Shown: positions 8,076 through 18,582 of the stretch, one piece after another
Layout of the letters: each line of letters opens with the position of its first letter
Position numbering within the stretch: position 1 is the stretch's first letter
Source of the DNA: an uncultured Anaerotruncus sp.
GTDB lineage: Bacteria; Bacillota; Clostridia; Oscillospirales; Ruminococcaceae
Assembly (NCBI GenBank): GCA_944385965.1
Contig: CALWZG010000037.1
Coordinates: 1 to 52,474, forward strand
Reading direction: 5' to 3'
Length of the DNA: 52,474 nt
Notes under the pieces: generated by a model
Seen by the model: only the letters and a program-made list of their open reading frames with translations
What the model was told of the DNA's origin: nothing
Database searches by the model: none
Translations under genes and position numbers: made by a program

Positions 8076-10061
8076 GTGAAAAGAGACAAGAGCTTATTTC
8101 AACCACTGTTATATATCCCCGCCGGCTGTGTAGCGGCGTTGACCATCTCGGCGCTGTTTTTTGATGTAAAACTGTTTTATGTCTGCGCTGCGGTGTCCAT
8201 CGCCTGTGTGGTAATGATTGCCTGGCAGATGCGGGAAATCAAAAACAATATGGCGCAGTTTCTTATAGAGATGGGCCAGGGGCTGACTGCTATGCAGCGG
8301 GATACCCTGGCCAGTTTCCCGGCACCAGCGTTTATCTGCGCCGCCAACGGGGAGATTTTGTGGTACAATGACTTGGCCCAGGCCAAGGTTCTGGCCGGGG
8401 AAAACGCTTATTCCAAAAGCATTTATGCCATTTTAGGCGGGGCGGATATTACTGGAAAATGCCCGGAAAATGGGTATGATGTGGCCTACAAGGAGCGCAA
8501 TTACGCGGCCTATACCATGGGCGCTGTTGGGGAACACAATGATTTATATATTGTATATTTTTTCGAAAATACCGAATTAAAGCGGTACGCGAAGGAATAT
8601 TTTGAGTCCCGGCCCTCGGTAATTTTTATTTCGGTGGATAATTACGAGGAATTGCAGCAGGGCATGAAGGATAATGAGCGTACCCGGCTGATGGGCCAGA
8701 TTGAGTATGAGGTCAGCAAATATGTGAATGACAATGGCGGCTTGGTTCTGAAGGCGGAACGAGACCGCTTTATCGTGGTGGTTGAGGAACGAAACCTGCG
8801 GAAGATGATTTCTTCCAGATTCCAGATTTTGGAGCGGGTGCGGGCGATTGAGACCTCTAATAAAATGGTAGCGACCCTGTCCATTGGTGTGGGACGGGAC
8901 GCCAAAACCTTCGGAGAAAGCGAACAGGCTGCCCGTCAGGCGTTGGATATGGCTTTGGGACGAGGCGGCGACCAAGCGGCAGTGCGGGGCAGCGCTGGCT
9001 ATGAGTTTTTCGGTGGGGTTTCCAGCGGTGTAGAAAAACGAACCAAGGTAAAGACCAGAATTGTGGCGGCGGCTTTGGTGGAGCTGATTAACAGCAGCGA
9101 CAATGTGATTGTAATGGGCCATCGCTTCGCGGACCTAGACGCTTTTGGCTCCTCAGTGGGCCTGATGCGGGCTGCCCGCATGATGGGCAAGGAGGCCTAT
9201 GTGGCCATCCGGCGGGAGCGGTGTTTGGTAAAAGAATTATACGAACGGCTGGTGCAGGAGGGCTATGGAGACTGCTTCCTGGAGCCGGAAGCCGCTTTGG
9301 AGAAGGTCAGCCGCAAAACCCTGCTGATTATCTGCGACACCCATACCAGCAATCTTCTGGAATCCCAAGAGCTTTATGAGGCCTGCCGCAGCGTGGTGGT
9401 GATTGACCATCACCGGAAGATGGTTGGGCATATTGAGAACGCGGTTATTTTCTACCATGAGCCTTATTCTTCCAGCGCCTCCGAGATGGTCACCGAGCTG
9501 GTGCAGTATTTCAGCAGCAGCATGCGTCTGATGCGTCCAGAGGCGGAAGCCTTGCTGGCCGGCATTATGCTGGACACCAAAAACTTTGTGATGAAGACCG
9601 GTGTGCGTACCTTTGAGGCAGCGGCTTACCTGCGGCGGATGGGAGCGGACACGGTGGAAGTGAAAAAACTGTTCTCGTCCTCTATGGAGTCTTACCAAAG
9701 AAAGGTGCGGCTGGTGGCAGGCGCCCATGTATATAAAGGATGCGCCATCGCTATGTCCGAGGACAAAGATGCGCCTGACATCCAGGTAACTGCTGCTCAG
9801 GCCGCTGATGAGCTGCTGACCATCAGCGGGGTGCAGGCATCCTTCCTGTTATTCCCGCAGGGGGCAGGCATCTCCTTTTCCGCCAGAAGCATGGGCCAGC
9901 TGAATGTGCAGCTGATCATGGAGAAGCTGGGAGGCGGCGGACATCATACCATGGCGGGCGCTCAGGTGCCAGGTATCACAATGGAGGAAGCCCATACCCG
10001 CCTGATTGCCGCCATTGACCAATTTTATGAGGAGAATTCCCAAGGAAGCAAAGCAAGCTGA
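8076..10061 (+). CDS. gdpP: Cyclic-di-AMP phosphodiesterase GdpP (YybT/DHH family)
   Basis: This 661-residue membrane protein degrades the second messenger c-di-AMP and so affects potassium balance, wall stress and beta-lactam tolerance. Two transmembrane helices occupy residues 8-50, followed by a PAS-like region, a degenerate GGDEF domain (about 170-300) and a DHH-DHHA1 phosphodiesterase. Metal-binding motifs are visible: GHRFADLDAFGSS, VIDHHRKM, MLDTKNF and the C-terminal GGGGHHTMAGAQ. The start is GTG with GAGG 7 bases upstream. Placement before rplI and dnaB is the classic Firmicute arrangement. All catalytic motifs look intact. Confidence 0.95.
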   Translation: MKRDKSLFQPLLYIPAGCVAALTISALFFDVKLFYVCAAVSIACVVMIAWQMREIKNNMAQFLIEMGQGLTAMQRDTLASFPAPAFICAANGEILWYNDLAQAKVLAGENAYSKSIYAILGGADITGKCPENGYDVAYKERNYAAYTMGAVGEHNDLYIVYFFENTELKRYAKEYFESRPSVIFISVDNYEELQQGMKDNERTRLMGQIEYEVSKYVNDNGGLVLKAERDRFIVVVEERNLRKMISSRFQILERVRAIETSNKMVATLSIGVGRDAKTFGESEQAARQALDMALGRGGDQAAVRGSAGYEFFGGVSSGVEKRTKVKTRIVAAALVELINSSDNVIVMGHRFADLDAFGSSVGLMRAARMMGKEAYVAIRRERCLVKELYERLVQEGYGDCFLEPEAALEKVSRKTLLIICDTHTSNLLESQELYEACRSVVVIDHHRKMVGHIENAVIFYHEPYSSSASEMVTELVQYFSSSMRLMRPEAEALLAGIMLDTKNFVMKTGVRTFEAAAYLRRMGADTVEVKKLFSSSMESYQRKVRLVAGAHVYKGCAIAMSEDKDAPDIQVTAAQAADELLTISGVQASFLLFPQGAGISFSARSMGQLNVQLIMEKLGGGGHHTMAGAQVPGITMEEAHTRLIAAIDQFYEENSQGSKAS

Positions 10062-10126
10062 AACCGGCGAGAAGCCGTTTTTCATAAAGCGTGACCAAAA
10101 TTTTTCGATAGAAGGGGTTTTGTGAG

Positions 10127-10570
10127 ATGAAGCTGATTTTGAAGCAGGATGTGGCTGGTACAGGAAAAAAAGGCCAGCTGGTAAATGTATCAGATGGATA
10201 TGGACGCAACTTTCTTCTGCCTAAGGGGCTGGCTATGGAGGCCAACGCCCAGGCTATGGGAGAGCTGAAATCCAAACAGGCCGCCGCCGAGCATCGGGCA
10301 GCGGTAGAGAAGCAGACCGCCCAGGAAACCGCCCAAAAGCTGAACGAGAAAACCGTGAAGCTGGTGGCCAAAGCAGGCCAAGGCGGCCGGCTGTTTGGTT
10401 CTGTCACCTCCAAGGAGGTGGCCGAGGCCATTAAAAAGGAGTTTGGAGTGGAGCTGGATAAGCGCAAGATTTCCATGGATGATGTGAAAGCTTTCGGCAG
10501 CTATACCGCTCAGGTAAAACTGCATCCTGGTATTACCGCAACCGTCTATGTGGTTGTTGGGGAAGCGTGA
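10127..10570 (+). CDS. rplI: 50S ribosomal protein L9
   Basis: This 147-residue protein binds 23S rRNA at the base of the L1 stalk and helps maintain the reading frame. The N-terminal RNA-binding domain is plain ([33 protein letters not shown]), followed by the long connecting helix and a C-terminal domain with [14 protein letters not shown]. Length is normal. It sits 66 bases after gdpP and 40 before dnaB. Confidence 0.97.
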   Translation: MKLILKQDVAGTGKKGQLVNVSDGYGRNFLLPKGLAMEANAQAMGELKSKQAAAEHRAAVEKQTAQETAQKLNEKTVKLVAKAGQGGRLFGSVTSKEVAEAIKKEFGVELDKRKISMDDVKAFGSYTAQVKLHPGITATVYVVVGEA

Positions 10571-10609
10571 GTTTCTTTAGAAACATTGAGTTGGAAAGGG
10601 GAGCGCTAG

Positions 10610-11962
10610 ATGGCAGAGTATGAGTCTTTAGAGTATGGCCAGCAGCTCCCCTATAATCTGGAGGCGGAGCAAAGTGTGCTGGGGGCGGTGCTGATTGACC
10701 CCAGCTGTTTTCCCGCCGTATTGGAGCGGCTGCGCTCCGAAAATTTTTACCGGCCCCAGCATCAGCGGATTTTTGAGGTTATGGTGAATATGTTCAACCT
10801 GAACCGCACCATGGATTTTATCACCATCCTGGACGCGGTGAAGGACGAGAGCATATTTGACACAGAGGAGGACGCGAAAATTTACCTGACCAATCTGGCT
10901 CAGGTGGTGCCTTCCGCCGCCAATGTGGACGCCTATTGCCAAATCATGCTGGAAAAGTATTATATGCGCCGGCTGATTCTGGCCTCTCAGGAGATTATCG
11001 AGTCCGCTCAGGAGGCTCAGGCGGATTCCGATTTGCTGCTGGATGCTGCGGAACAGAAAATATTTGAGATTCGTCAGGGCCGGGGCGCCAGCTCTTTCAA
11101 ACATGTGCGCACAGCCATTACGGAAACTTATGAGACCCTCCAGCGGCTGTCCGGTGAGGACAGGGACAAATATAAGGGGATGTCCACAGGGTACCCAGCG
11201 TTGGACAGGGTGATTACCGGACTGAATAAGTCCGACCTGATTTTGATTGCCGCCCGTCCCGGTATGGGAAAAACCTCCTTTGCTCTGAACATCGCGGAGA
11301 ATGTGGCTACCAAGTCGGAACGGACAGTGGCTATTTTTTCCCTGGAAATGAGCAGCGAGCAGCTGGCCCAAAGATTGTTGTCCTCTCAGGCTTCTGTGGA
11401 AGGAAAATCTTTGCGGACCGGGGAGCTTTCCGGGGACGATTGGGTCCGCATCGCTATGGCCTCCCAGGTGCTGGCCAAAGCGGACATCTATTTGGACGAC
11501 ACCCCAGGTATCACCATCGGGGAGATGAAGGCCAAGCTCCGCAGGCTGCGGAAGGTGGATTTGGTTATCATCGACTATTTGCAGTTGATGTCCTCCGGCC
11601 GACGGATTGAGAATCGTGTTCAGGAGGTTTCGGAAATTACCCGGAACCTGAAAATCATGGCCAAAGAACTGAATGTTCCGGTCATTACCCTTTCCCAGCT
11701 GTCCCGTGGCCCGGAGTCCCGGGCGGACCATAAACCCATGCTGTCCGACCTGCGTGAGTCCGGTTCCATCGAGCAGGATGCGGACATTGTGCTGCTGCTT
11801 TACCGGGAGGATTACTACGCCCGGGAGGAGGCGGAGGAGCGCAACATCGCCAACTGTGATGTTGCGAAAAACCGCCATGGAGAGGTAGGCGTGGTGAAGC
11901 TGGGATGGGATAACCGTTATACACGCTTTACAAATTTGGAGTTAGCAAGGAATGAACCATAA
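10610..11962 (+). CDS. dnaB: Replicative DNA helicase DnaB
   Basis: This 450-residue hexameric helicase unwinds DNA at the replication fork and recruits primase. The N-terminal domain begins with PYNLEAEQSVLGAVLIDP; the RecA-like motor carries Walker A in ARPGMGKTSFALNIA, Walker B around VDLVIIDYLQLM and the QLSRGPESR segment. Length is normal and I see no intein. It follows rplI and overlaps tilS by 11 bases, suggesting translational coupling. Confidence 0.97.
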   Translation: MAEYESLEYGQQLPYNLEAEQSVLGAVLIDPSCFPAVLERLRSENFYRPQHQRIFEVMVNMFNLNRTMDFITILDAVKDESIFDTEEDAKIYLTNLAQVVPSAANVDAYCQIMLEKYYMRRLILASQEIIESAQEAQADSDLLLDAAEQKIFEIRQGRGASSFKHVRTAITETYETLQRLSGEDRDKYKGMSTGYPALDRVITGLNKSDLILIAARPGMGKTSFALNIAENVATKSERTVAIFSLEMSSEQLAQRLLSSQASVEGKSLRTGELSGDDWVRIAMASQVLAKADIYLDDTPGITIGEMKAKLRRLRKVDLVIIDYLQLMSSGRRIENRVQEVSEITRNLKIMAKELNVPVITLSQLSRGPESRADHKPMLSDLRESGSIEQDADIVLLLYREDYYAREEAEERNIANCDVAKNRHGEVGVVKLGWDNRYTRFTNLELARNEP

Positions 11963-13361
11963 AGCTAGACAAACCATCCGGGAGTACCGGATGCTTCAGC
12001 CGGGCGATACGGTCATCGCCGCTGTTTCCGGCGGCGCCGACTCGGTAGCTTTGCTGGATTTTCTCTGTTCCCTGTGGGAGTATCAGCTTACCGTCCGGGC
12101 CTGCCACCTGAACCACTGCCTGCGGGGCAAGGAAAGTGACCGGGACGAGGAGCTGGTGCGCTCCATGTGCCGGGAATACGGGGTGCCTCTGGACGTGCGC
12201 CGGGTGGAAATCCGGCCGCTGGCCGGGAAGCGGGGGACCTCCATTGAGGTCACCGCCCGCCAGGAGCGATACGCTTTTTTTAAGGAGCTGGCTCAGACCT
12301 ATCAAGCCAAGGTAGCTACCGCCCACACCCTGTCGGATACCACCGAGACGGTGTTGCTGAATCTTTCCAGAGGGACCGGAGCCGCTGGGCTGCGGGGCAT
12401 CCCGCCGGTGCGGGAAGGATGGGTCATCCGTCCCCTGCTGGACTGCTGCCGCCAGGAGACAGAGGAATATTGTCATCAGCATGGGTTGTATTTTGTCACC
12501 GACAGCACCAATCTCACCGACGACTATACCCGAAATTTTCTGCGCCATCAGGTGGTGCCACTGTTGGAACGGGTCAATCCCGCCTTTCAGCAGGCGGTTG
12601 GAAGGATGTCCCAGCAGCTGCGGATGGATGCGGATTGTTTGGACCAGATGGCTCGGCAAGCGGCCTCTCAATGTGAGGCCCAGGAGGGCGGATATGACGC
12701 CCAAAAGCTTTTGGAGCTGCATCCGGCTGTCCGGGGTCGCATACTGGCGGGGATGCTGGACCGGCTGGGTGTGGAAAAGAACAGCCAGCGGGTAGCACTG
12801 ATGGAAGAACTGCTTCAGGGAGGACGCAGACGGGTTCTTCAGGTAGGGGGGCACCAGTATATCGCTCTGCGCAGAGGGATTCTGCGGGGGGAGGAGCGCC
12901 GGCCTGCCCGTCCATTGGAAAGCCTTTGTTTTGAGAAAGAAAAGCTGGATGGGCTGAGGCTTCCATTAAGAGAGGGAAAAGCGGTAAGCTTTTCAGTGAT
13001 AGAAGCGAAAGATTATGAAATTTCTGAGAATAATACCAAAGTGGTATTCAATAATTTCTTGGATTATGATAAGATAGATATGAACATCTTTTTGCGGTCC
13101 AGACAGCCGGGAGACAGGATGCGTCCAGCGGGACGAGGCTGTTCCAAACCCTTGCGGCGCCTGTATTCAGAGCTTGCCTTGGAGGGCAGGGAAGGCTTGT
13201 TGGTGCTGGCGGACAGCGGCGGCCTCTTTTTTGCGGAAGGGGTGGGCCTGGATGAGCGGGTAAAACCTACCCCCGTCTCAAAAAGATTGCTTACCATTTT
13301 AATTACGGAAATTATCGAGCGAGAGGAAGACGACCATGAAAAGCCAGAATATGCGGGATGA
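11952..13361 (+). CDS. tilS: tRNA(Ile)-lysidine synthase TilS
   Basis: This 469-residue enzyme attaches lysine to C34 of the CAU-anticodon isoleucine tRNA so that it reads AUA. The ATP pyrophosphatase P-loop is [13 protein letters not shown] near residue 22, followed by [17 protein letters not shown] and the [16 protein letters not shown] segment. The C-terminal TilS domain is present ([14 protein letters not shown], residues about 380-395), so this is the long form. It overlaps dnaB by 11 bases and hpt by 26. Confidence 0.95.
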   Translation: MNHKARQTIREYRMLQPGDTVIAAVSGGADSVALLDFLCSLWEYQLTVRACHLNHCLRGKESDRDEELVRSMCREYGVPLDVRRVEIRPLAGKRGTSIEVTARQERYAFFKELAQTYQAKVATAHTLSDTTETVLLNLSRGTGAAGLRGIPPVREGWVIRPLLDCCRQETEEYCHQHGLYFVTDSTNLTDDYTRNFLRHQVVPLLERVNPAFQQAVGRMSQQLRMDADCLDQMARQAASQCEAQEGGYDAQKLLELHPAVRGRILAGMLDRLGVEKNSQRVALMEELLQGGRRRVLQVGGHQYIALRRGILRGEERRPARPLESLCFEKEKLDGLRLPLREGKAVSFSVIEAKDYEISENNTKVVFNNFLDYDKIDMNIFLRSRQPGDRMRPAGRGCSKPLRRLYSELALEGREGLLVLADSGGLFFAEGVGLDERVKPTPVSKRLLTILITEIIEREEDDHEKPEYAG

Positions 13362-13890
13362 CATTTTGAAGGTCCTGATTACAAAAGAGGAGCTTGCACA
13401 AAAGGTAAAGGAATTGGGGCAAGAGATTACCAAGGCCTACCAGGGGAAAAAATTATTGGTACTGGGTGTGCTGAAGGGGTCTTTTGTTTTTATGTCAGAC
13501 CTGATTCGGGAGATTGACACCCCCTGCGAGGTGGAATTTATGGCGGTGTCCAGCTACCAATCTGGGGTAAAAAGCTCTGGAGTGGTTAAGATACTCAAGG
13601 ACATTGATATCAACCCCAACGCCTACAACATTCTGATTGTGGAGGATATTCTGGACAGCGGCCTGACCCTGAGCTACTTGAAGAATCTGCTGCTTCAGCG
13701 GGGCGCTTCCAATATTCAGATTGCCACCCTGCTGGATAAGCCGGCCCGCCGGAAAGCGGATATCCACGCTGATTTTGTAGGTTTTGAGGTGCCGGACGAG
13801 TTTGTGGTTGGCTATGGCTTGGATTATGCCGAATATTACAGAAACCTGCCCTATGTAGGGGTGCTGAAGCCCGAGGTTTACAGCGAATAA
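13336..13890 (+). CDS. hpt: Hypoxanthine-guanine phosphoribosyltransferase
   Basis: This 184-residue salvage enzyme converts hypoxanthine and guanine to IMP and GMP using PRPP. The PRPP loop is [17 protein letters not shown], with the substrate loop [16 protein letters not shown] and the C-terminal [20 protein letters not shown]. The tilS-hpt-ftsH order is conserved across Firmicutes. The start overlaps the tilS end by 26 bases and is preceded by GAGAGGAAG. Confidence 0.96.
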   Translation: MKSQNMRDDILKVLITKEELAQKVKELGQEITKAYQGKKLLVLGVLKGSFVFMSDLIREIDTPCEVEFMAVSSYQSGVKSSGVVKILKDIDINPNAYNILIVEDILDSGLTLSYLKNLLLQRGASNIQIATLLDKPARRKADIHADFVGFEVPDEFVVGYGLDYAEYYRNLPYVGVLKPEVYSE

Positions 13891-13933
13891 GCCTCTGGGT
13901 GATTTCCATTGAAATGACGGGAGTGAACGGGAT

Positions 13934-15949
13934 TTGAACAAAAAAACCAAGGGCATCGGCATTTATGTTTCGGTGTTCCTGATGTTGATGGTGATTGCCA
14001 CTGTGCTTTTTTCCACCATGCAGACACCCAAAAGCACAGTGAAATATTCCGAGGTGGTGGGATATTTCCAGACCCAGCAGGTAAAGGAATTTGAGCTGGA
14101 TTTGGGAACAGGGGAACTGCATTTGGTCTTTCAGGGGGAGCCTGGCAAGGAAACCAGCATGGATTATCTGCTGCCCAATGTCAGCTTGTTTCTGTCAGAT
14201 GTGTATTATAAAAATTACGACGGAACCCCCACCTATGTGGAGCAGTACAATGAGGCCCACCCAGATGAGCCTATGGTCTGCAATTTTATCCGTCCTAAGG
14301 ATACCCCATGGTGGATTAACCTGCTTCCCACCCTGCTGTTGGTAGGCTTGATGGTGTTCCTGTACTGGAGCATGATGCGTCAGGCCAGAGGCGGAGGCGC
14401 CGGCGGAGTTATGAGCTTTGGAAAAGCCAAGCCCCGCTCCCCGGAGGATGGACAGAAGGTCACCTTTGCCGATGTGGCGGGAGCTGACGAGGAGAAAGAG
14501 GAATTGGTGGAGATTGTGGAATTCCTCAAAGCGCCAGGAAAGTTCAACGCTTTAGGCGCCCGGATTCCCAAGGGTGTTCTGCTGATGGGACCTCCTGGAA
14601 CCGGTAAAACCTTGCTGGCCAAGGCGGTAGCGGGTGAGGCGGGCGTTCCGTTTTTCTCCATTTCAGGTTCTGACTTTGTGGAAATGTTTGTGGGTGTGGG
14701 TGCTTCCCGTGTCCGTGACCTGTTTGAGCAGGCCAAAAAGAACGCACCCGCCATTATCTTTATTGATGAGATTGACGCAGTAGGACGTCAGCGCGGCGCC
14801 GGTTTGGGCGGAGGCCACGACGAGCGTGAGCAAACCCTGAACCAATTGCTGGTGGAAATGGATGGGTTTGGTACCAACAGCGGTATTATCATTATTGCGG
14901 CTACCAACCGAAGGGACATTCTGGACCCAGCACTTCTGCGGCCAGGCCGTTTTGACCGTCAAATTATGGTGGGTTATCCTGACATTAAAGGACGAGAGGC
15001 CATTTTAAGGGTTCACACCCGAAAGAAGCCGATTGCCCCTGATGTGGACCTCCATACCATTGCCGCTTCCACAGCGGGCTTCACCGGCGCGGATTTGGAA
15101 AACCTGACCAATGAGGCGGCGCTGCTGGCCGCCAAGAAGGATTTGAAGGCCATTACCATGCAGGAAATCGAGGATGCCACCATTAAGGTCATCGCCGGTC
15201 CTGAGAAGAAATCCCATGTGGTTACCCCGAAGGATAAGAAGCTGACCGCTTATCATGAGGCGGGCCACGCGGTCTGCACCTATTATCTGCCCAGTCAGGA
15301 CCCGGTGCATCAGATTTCCATTATTCCCAGAGGTATGGCGGGAGGTTACACCCTTTCCTTGCCTGGAGAGGATAAATCCTACCAAACCAGAGGGGAGATG
15401 TGTGACAATCTGGTTACCCTGCTGGGTGGACGTATGGCGGAGAAACTGGTGCTGGAGGATATTTCCACAGGGGCTTCCAATGATATTGAACGGGCTACCA
15501 AGCTGGCCCGGAATATGATTGTCCGGTATGGTTTCTCAGAAAAATTAGGTCCCATTGTTTATGGCCATGATGATAATGAGGTGTTCTTGGGACGTGATTT
15601 CAGCAGCACCCCCAGCTACTCTGAAACGGTAGCTGCTGAGATTGACGCGGAGATTCGTGAGGTCATTGACACAGCTTACGAGCGGGCCAGGGATATTCTC
15701 ACCGAGCATATGGATCAGCTCCATAAGGTTGCCCAATTCCTGTTTGAGCATGAGAAGATGGCTCAGAACGAGTTTGAGGCTATGATGCAGGGGCTCCCCA
15801 TGCCGGAGAAACCAGATTACAGCATCTATCATCATGCGGCGGAGCCTGCGGCAGAATCGTCAACAGCTCCAGCTTCTGAGCAGCCCCAGGAGGGACAGCC
15901 AAAGGAAGAAATGCCCACTCAGGAGGAATCTGGCCAGGGCCAGGAATAA
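13934..15949 (+). CDS. ftsH: ATP-dependent zinc metalloprotease FtsH
   Basis: This 671-residue membrane AAA protease degrades misfolded membrane proteins and short-lived regulators. Two transmembrane helices (about 8-28 and 120-145) flank an extracellular segment. The AAA module has [29 protein letters not shown] and the second region of homology with [11 protein letters not shown]; the protease has HEAGHAV. The start is TTG with ACGGGAG upstream; no nearby ATG fits better. The C-terminal tail is Glu, Pro and Gln rich. Confidence 0.96.
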   Translation: MNKKTKGIGIYVSVFLMLMVIATVLFSTMQTPKSTVKYSEVVGYFQTQQVKEFELDLGTGELHLVFQGEPGKETSMDYLLPNVSLFLSDVYYKNYDGTPTYVEQYNEAHPDEPMVCNFIRPKDTPWWINLLPTLLLVGLMVFLYWSMMRQARGGGAGGVMSFGKAKPRSPEDGQKVTFADVAGADEEKEELVEIVEFLKAPGKFNALGARIPKGVLLMGPPGTGKTLLAKAVAGEAGVPFFSISGSDFVEMFVGVGASRVRDLFEQAKKNAPAIIFIDEIDAVGRQRGAGLGGGHDEREQTLNQLLVEMDGFGTNSGIIIIAATNRRDILDPALLRPGRFDRQIMVGYPDIKGREAILRVHTRKKPIAPDVDLHTIAASTAGFTGADLENLTNEAALLAAKKDLKAITMQEIEDATIKVIAGPEKKSHVVTPKDKKLTAYHEAGHAVCTYYLPSQDPVHQISIIPRGMAGGYTLSLPGEDKSYQTRGEMCDNLVTLLGGRMAEKLVLEDISTGASNDIERATKLARNMIVRYGFSEKLGPIVYGHDDNEVFLGRDFSSTPSYSETVAAEIDAEIREVIDTAYERARDILTEHMDQLHKVAQFLFEHEKMAQNEFEAMMQGLPMPEKPDYSIYHHAAEPAAESSTAPASEQPQEGQPKEEMPTQEESGQGQE

Positions 15950-15967
15950 AAAGGATGGCGACCGATT

Positions 15968-16909
15968 ATGATGTTCAATAAAATCATTACTCTTTCCCTA
16001 AATCCCGCTGCGGACATCACCTGTTTTGTGGATGAATTTGGTCCGGGGATAGAGGCTCTCGTAACCAGTGAGCTGTACGACGCCGCTGGAAAGGCGGTGG
16101 ATGTGTCCCGTGTACTGCAAAGCTATGGGATTGATAATTTGGCGGTGATTGTGGCTGGGGAAGAAAACAGCGGCCGCTATTTTGAACGTTTAAAAAATGA
16201 GCATGTTTCCACTCGGGTCATTTACACTAAAGGTCGTATTCGGGAGAATACCAGTGTGGTGACACCGGACCGAAAGGTAACACGGTTGGTTCGGCAGGGG
16301 CCTACCCTGCGCCACAAGGATATTGAGAAATTGGAAAACGCTCTGAGCCAGGAAGTGAAACCATCCACTCTGGTAGTAGTGGCTGGACTGATGCCGGAGG
16401 GGGTTACTTCCGAAACACTTCAGGAGTTGTGTCTGTTTATCAAGGAGGCAGGGGGAATCATTGCTATGGATACCCGTACAGCAACTCTGGAAGATATAAA
16501 AGTCATCAAGCCTTGGGTGGTAAAGCCCAACTATGAGGAATTATGTACTTTAGTGGGGAAAAGGCTGCATAGCCTTCAGGAGATTAAAGAGGCTGCCCAA
16601 CAGGTAGCCGCTGTTGGAGCTACCCATGTATTGGCCAGCCTGGGCGCTGAGGGAATGGTTTATACCAATGGAACGGTCACCTATAAGGCGGATGTGCCTG
16701 AGCTGGAGGAAATTAAATCCACACTTGGAGCAGGAGATGCCGCTTTAGCCGGATTTATCATCGCCCATGACTATAAATATGACCTGAAAAAATCTCTGCA
16801 ATTGGCGGCAGCTTTTGGTACTGCTTCCTGTTTGGTGGAGGGAACCAATCCACCTCGCAGAATTTCAGTGGCGATGGTGAATAATCAAGTCAATATCAGT
16901 GAAATTTAA
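15968..16909 (+). CDS. PfkB-family sugar kinase, 1-phosphofructokinase-like
   Basis: This 313-residue kinase belongs to the ribokinase/PfkB superfamily, 1-phosphofructokinase/tagatose-6-phosphate kinase branch. The early TLSLNPAADITCFVDEF motif fits that branch and the catalytic aspartate lies in TLGAGDAALAGF near residue 255. No PTS permease or DeoR regulator is adjacent, which would be expected for a dedicated fructose operon, so the substrate is uncertain. It follows ftsH by 18 bases and ends at a strong terminator. Two successive ATGs could serve as start. Confidence 0.85.
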   Translation: MMFNKIITLSLNPAADITCFVDEFGPGIEALVTSELYDAAGKAVDVSRVLQSYGIDNLAVIVAGEENSGRYFERLKNEHVSTRVIYTKGRIRENTSVVTPDRKVTRLVRQGPTLRHKDIEKLENALSQEVKPSTLVVVAGLMPEGVTSETLQELCLFIKEAGGIIAMDTRTATLEDIKVIKPWVVKPNYEELCTLVGKRLHSLQEIKEAAQQVAAVGATHVLASLGAEGMVYTNGTVTYKADVPELEEIKSTLGAGDAALAGFIIAHDYKYDLKKSLQLAAAFGTASCLVEGTNPPRRISVAMVNNQVNISEI

Positions 16910-16914
16910 AAAAC

Positions 16915-16955
16915 AACAGGCCCTAGAATTTAAGTTCTGGGGCTTGTTCTTTTTT
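16915..16955 (+). terminator. Intrinsic terminator after pfkB-family gene
   Basis: A 14-pair stem allowing two G-U pairs (AACAGGCCC...GGGCTTGTT with inner AGAA/TTCT) is followed by CTTTTTT. It closes the transcript 5 bases after the stop. Confidence 0.9.
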
Positions 16956-17080
16956 AGCCATAGAAACGGTATAAAATAAAAATAAAATTCCTTTTAGTAA
17001 TATACGTCACAATTTTTTCTAAGAAATTCCACCATAACTTCATACGAAATCCAGAATACCAACAAATAAAATCATTAAAC

Positions 17081-17134
17081 TTGATACGTCGGATGGATAA
17101 TCCGAAACGGTACTGATCATACCGTGTGTATCAA
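17081..17134 (+). promoter_or_regulatory. Candidate three-way-junction RNA element in leader of surface protein gene
   Basis: Three nested perfect stems fit a compact junction. P1 is TTGATAC (17081-17087) with GTATCAA (17128-17134). P2 is TCGGAT (17089-17094) with ATCCGA (17100-17105) and a 5-base loop. P3 is ACGGTA (17107-17112) with TACCGT (17120-17125) and a 7-base loop, CTGATCA. Junction strands are only 1, 1 and 2 bases. P1 ends 10 bases before the AAAGGAGG ribosome site of the next gene. It does not match purine, TPP or c-di-GMP aptamers as I know them. Confidence 0.5.
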
Positions 17135-17163
17135 ATGAGTTTATAAAGGAGGAAACCAAAACT

Positions 17164-18438
17164 ATGAGAAAATTTTTAGCCTCTTTGTTGGCGGTATCCA
17201 TGATCGCCAGCATGAGCGTTCTGTCCAGCGCCATCATGTATAATGATGACGAGGATGGAGAGGAAATCGACAGCGGAGATTATTACGCGTCTGGCAACGG
17301 CAGCGTCAGCATTGACAATGTTCGTCCGGATACCACCTATTGGCTGCCTATCACTGACTTTGGAGATATTGTGTTCGATGACCCTGCTTATCAAGTGGAT
17401 GCCACTGATGTCACAACCTCAGTGAATGAGCTGGGTGATACTGACCTGTTTAAATGGTCCTTTGACAAGGATGGGGATGGCCGCAGCCTCATCAAATCCA
17501 TCACAGTTGTCAATGATAAAAACTTGAGCACCGTGAATGGCAATGCGCCCAGCAGCCGTACTACTTATCTGAAGATTGTCACCAATCAGACTTTTGAGGA
17601 TGATGAGAAAAAGGCCACTGTGGAGATTACCATTAAACCTAAAAAATCTGACCCAGATGACTATACCTATTTCTCTCGTGACAACAGCAGTTTAATTGGT
17701 AGTGGAGATGTAGAGACTAGCTCTGAGGCCACTTTGAATTTAACTCTGTGGATTACCAACTATGAAATTTCCGGTGAGGACGCAGATGTAGAGACTGGTG
17801 ACGGATTTGTATTCGATCCCGTAGACAATGAGGACAACACCATTGTTTATGGTGATGACCGGGCAGCTATCTATTTCGCTGCTGATGACGACGCTGACAA
17901 ATTCTACGCTAAACTGTCCACCAAATCCATGAGCGAGATTTACACCGAATATGGTGACCCTGTGGACGCTGACCTGTGGTTCTATGACTTTGTTGGCAAC
18001 AACACCATTCCTTCCACCTCCCGTGCTACCCTGACCTTGGGTATTCCGTGGGATGAGGATGATGACTATGTTCCCGACCCCACCAATGTTTATATCTATG
18101 AGTTGGACACCGACGGATATCTGACCGACGTAACTGATCAGTTCACCTATTCCGAGGATAATGATTCCACCACTGGCATTGAGGGTTGGTCCATTAAGAC
18201 TCGTACCTTGGGCACCTACATTGTTTCCGATACAGAGCTGGATCTGGATGTGGCTTATGTAGAGGATGATACCACCACTTCTGAGGAAGAGGCTTCTTCT
18301 GATACATCTTCCACCTCTGATGGGGATAAAACCATTCCCAACACTGGTTCTTCTGATATGGTGAATGTAGCTGTGGCTGCCGCTGTGGTTTCTCTGGCCG
18401 CTGCTGGCGCTTTAGCCTTCAAGAAAGCCTCCAAATAA
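17164..18438 (+). CDS. Secreted cell-wall-anchored protein with LPXTG-like sorting signal
   Basis: This 424-residue protein has an N-terminal signal peptide (MRKFLASLLAVSMIASMSV, cleavage probably near 20-25) and a C-terminal sorting signal: IPNTGSSD, a hydrophobic stretch of about 20 residues and the basic end FKKASK. IPNTG is a variant of LPXTG, so a sortase probably links it to the wall. The mature region is very acidic and rich in Asp, Thr and Ser, suggesting a beta-rich surface domain; I recognise no catalytic or adhesin family. It has an AAAGGAGG site 11 bases before the ATG, an unusual structured leader and its own terminator, so it is monocistronic. Confidence 0.8.
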   Translation: MRKFLASLLAVSMIASMSVLSSAIMYNDDEDGEEIDSGDYYASGNGSVSIDNVRPDTTYWLPITDFGDIVFDDPAYQVDATDVTTSVNELGDTDLFKWSFDKDGDGRSLIKSITVVNDKNLSTVNGNAPSSRTTYLKIVTNQTFEDDEKKATVEITIKPKKSDPDDYTYFSRDNSSLIGSGDVETSSEATLNLTLWITNYEISGEDADVETGDGFVFDPVDNEDNTIVYGDDRAAIYFAADDDADKFYAKLSTKSMSEIYTEYGDPVDADLWFYDFVGNNTIPSTSRATLTLGIPWDEDDDYVPDPTNVYIYELDTDGYLTDVTDQFTYSEDNDSTTGIEGWSIKTRTLGTYIVSDTELDLDVAYVEDDTTTSEEEASSDTSSTSDGDKTIPNTGSSDMVNVAVAAAVVSLAAAGALAFKKASK

Positions 18439-18491
18439 TCCATTATAAACCTCTTATTATCATCGTTCTTAGAATCTAAATCAAAAGAAGG

Positions 18492-18524
18492 GAAGCGAGC
18501 TAACATGCTCGCTTCTTTTCTTTT
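18492..18524 (+). terminator. Intrinsic terminator after surface protein gene
   Basis: GAAGCGAGC and GCTCGCTTC pair perfectly around TAACAT, followed by TTTTCTTTT. Confidence 0.9.
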
Positions 18525-18526
18525 AC

Positions 18527-18566
18527 AATAAAAATTCCCTCAGATGGACAATTGCCCACCTGAGGG
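18527..18566 (-). terminator. Intrinsic terminator after the spore protein gene
   Basis: On the minus strand CCCTCAG-TGG pairs with CCA-CTGAGGG across CAATTG, followed by AATTTTTATT. It begins about 15 bases past the stop. Confidence 0.75.
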
Positions 18567-18582
18567 TCTGTCTTGAAAAGGT

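Noticed and set aside
17081..17134. The three-way junction as a hammerhead ribozyme
   Set aside because: It has a GAAA-like stretch, but the CUGAUGA core is absent; CTGATCA occurs only in a loop and is not in the required position.
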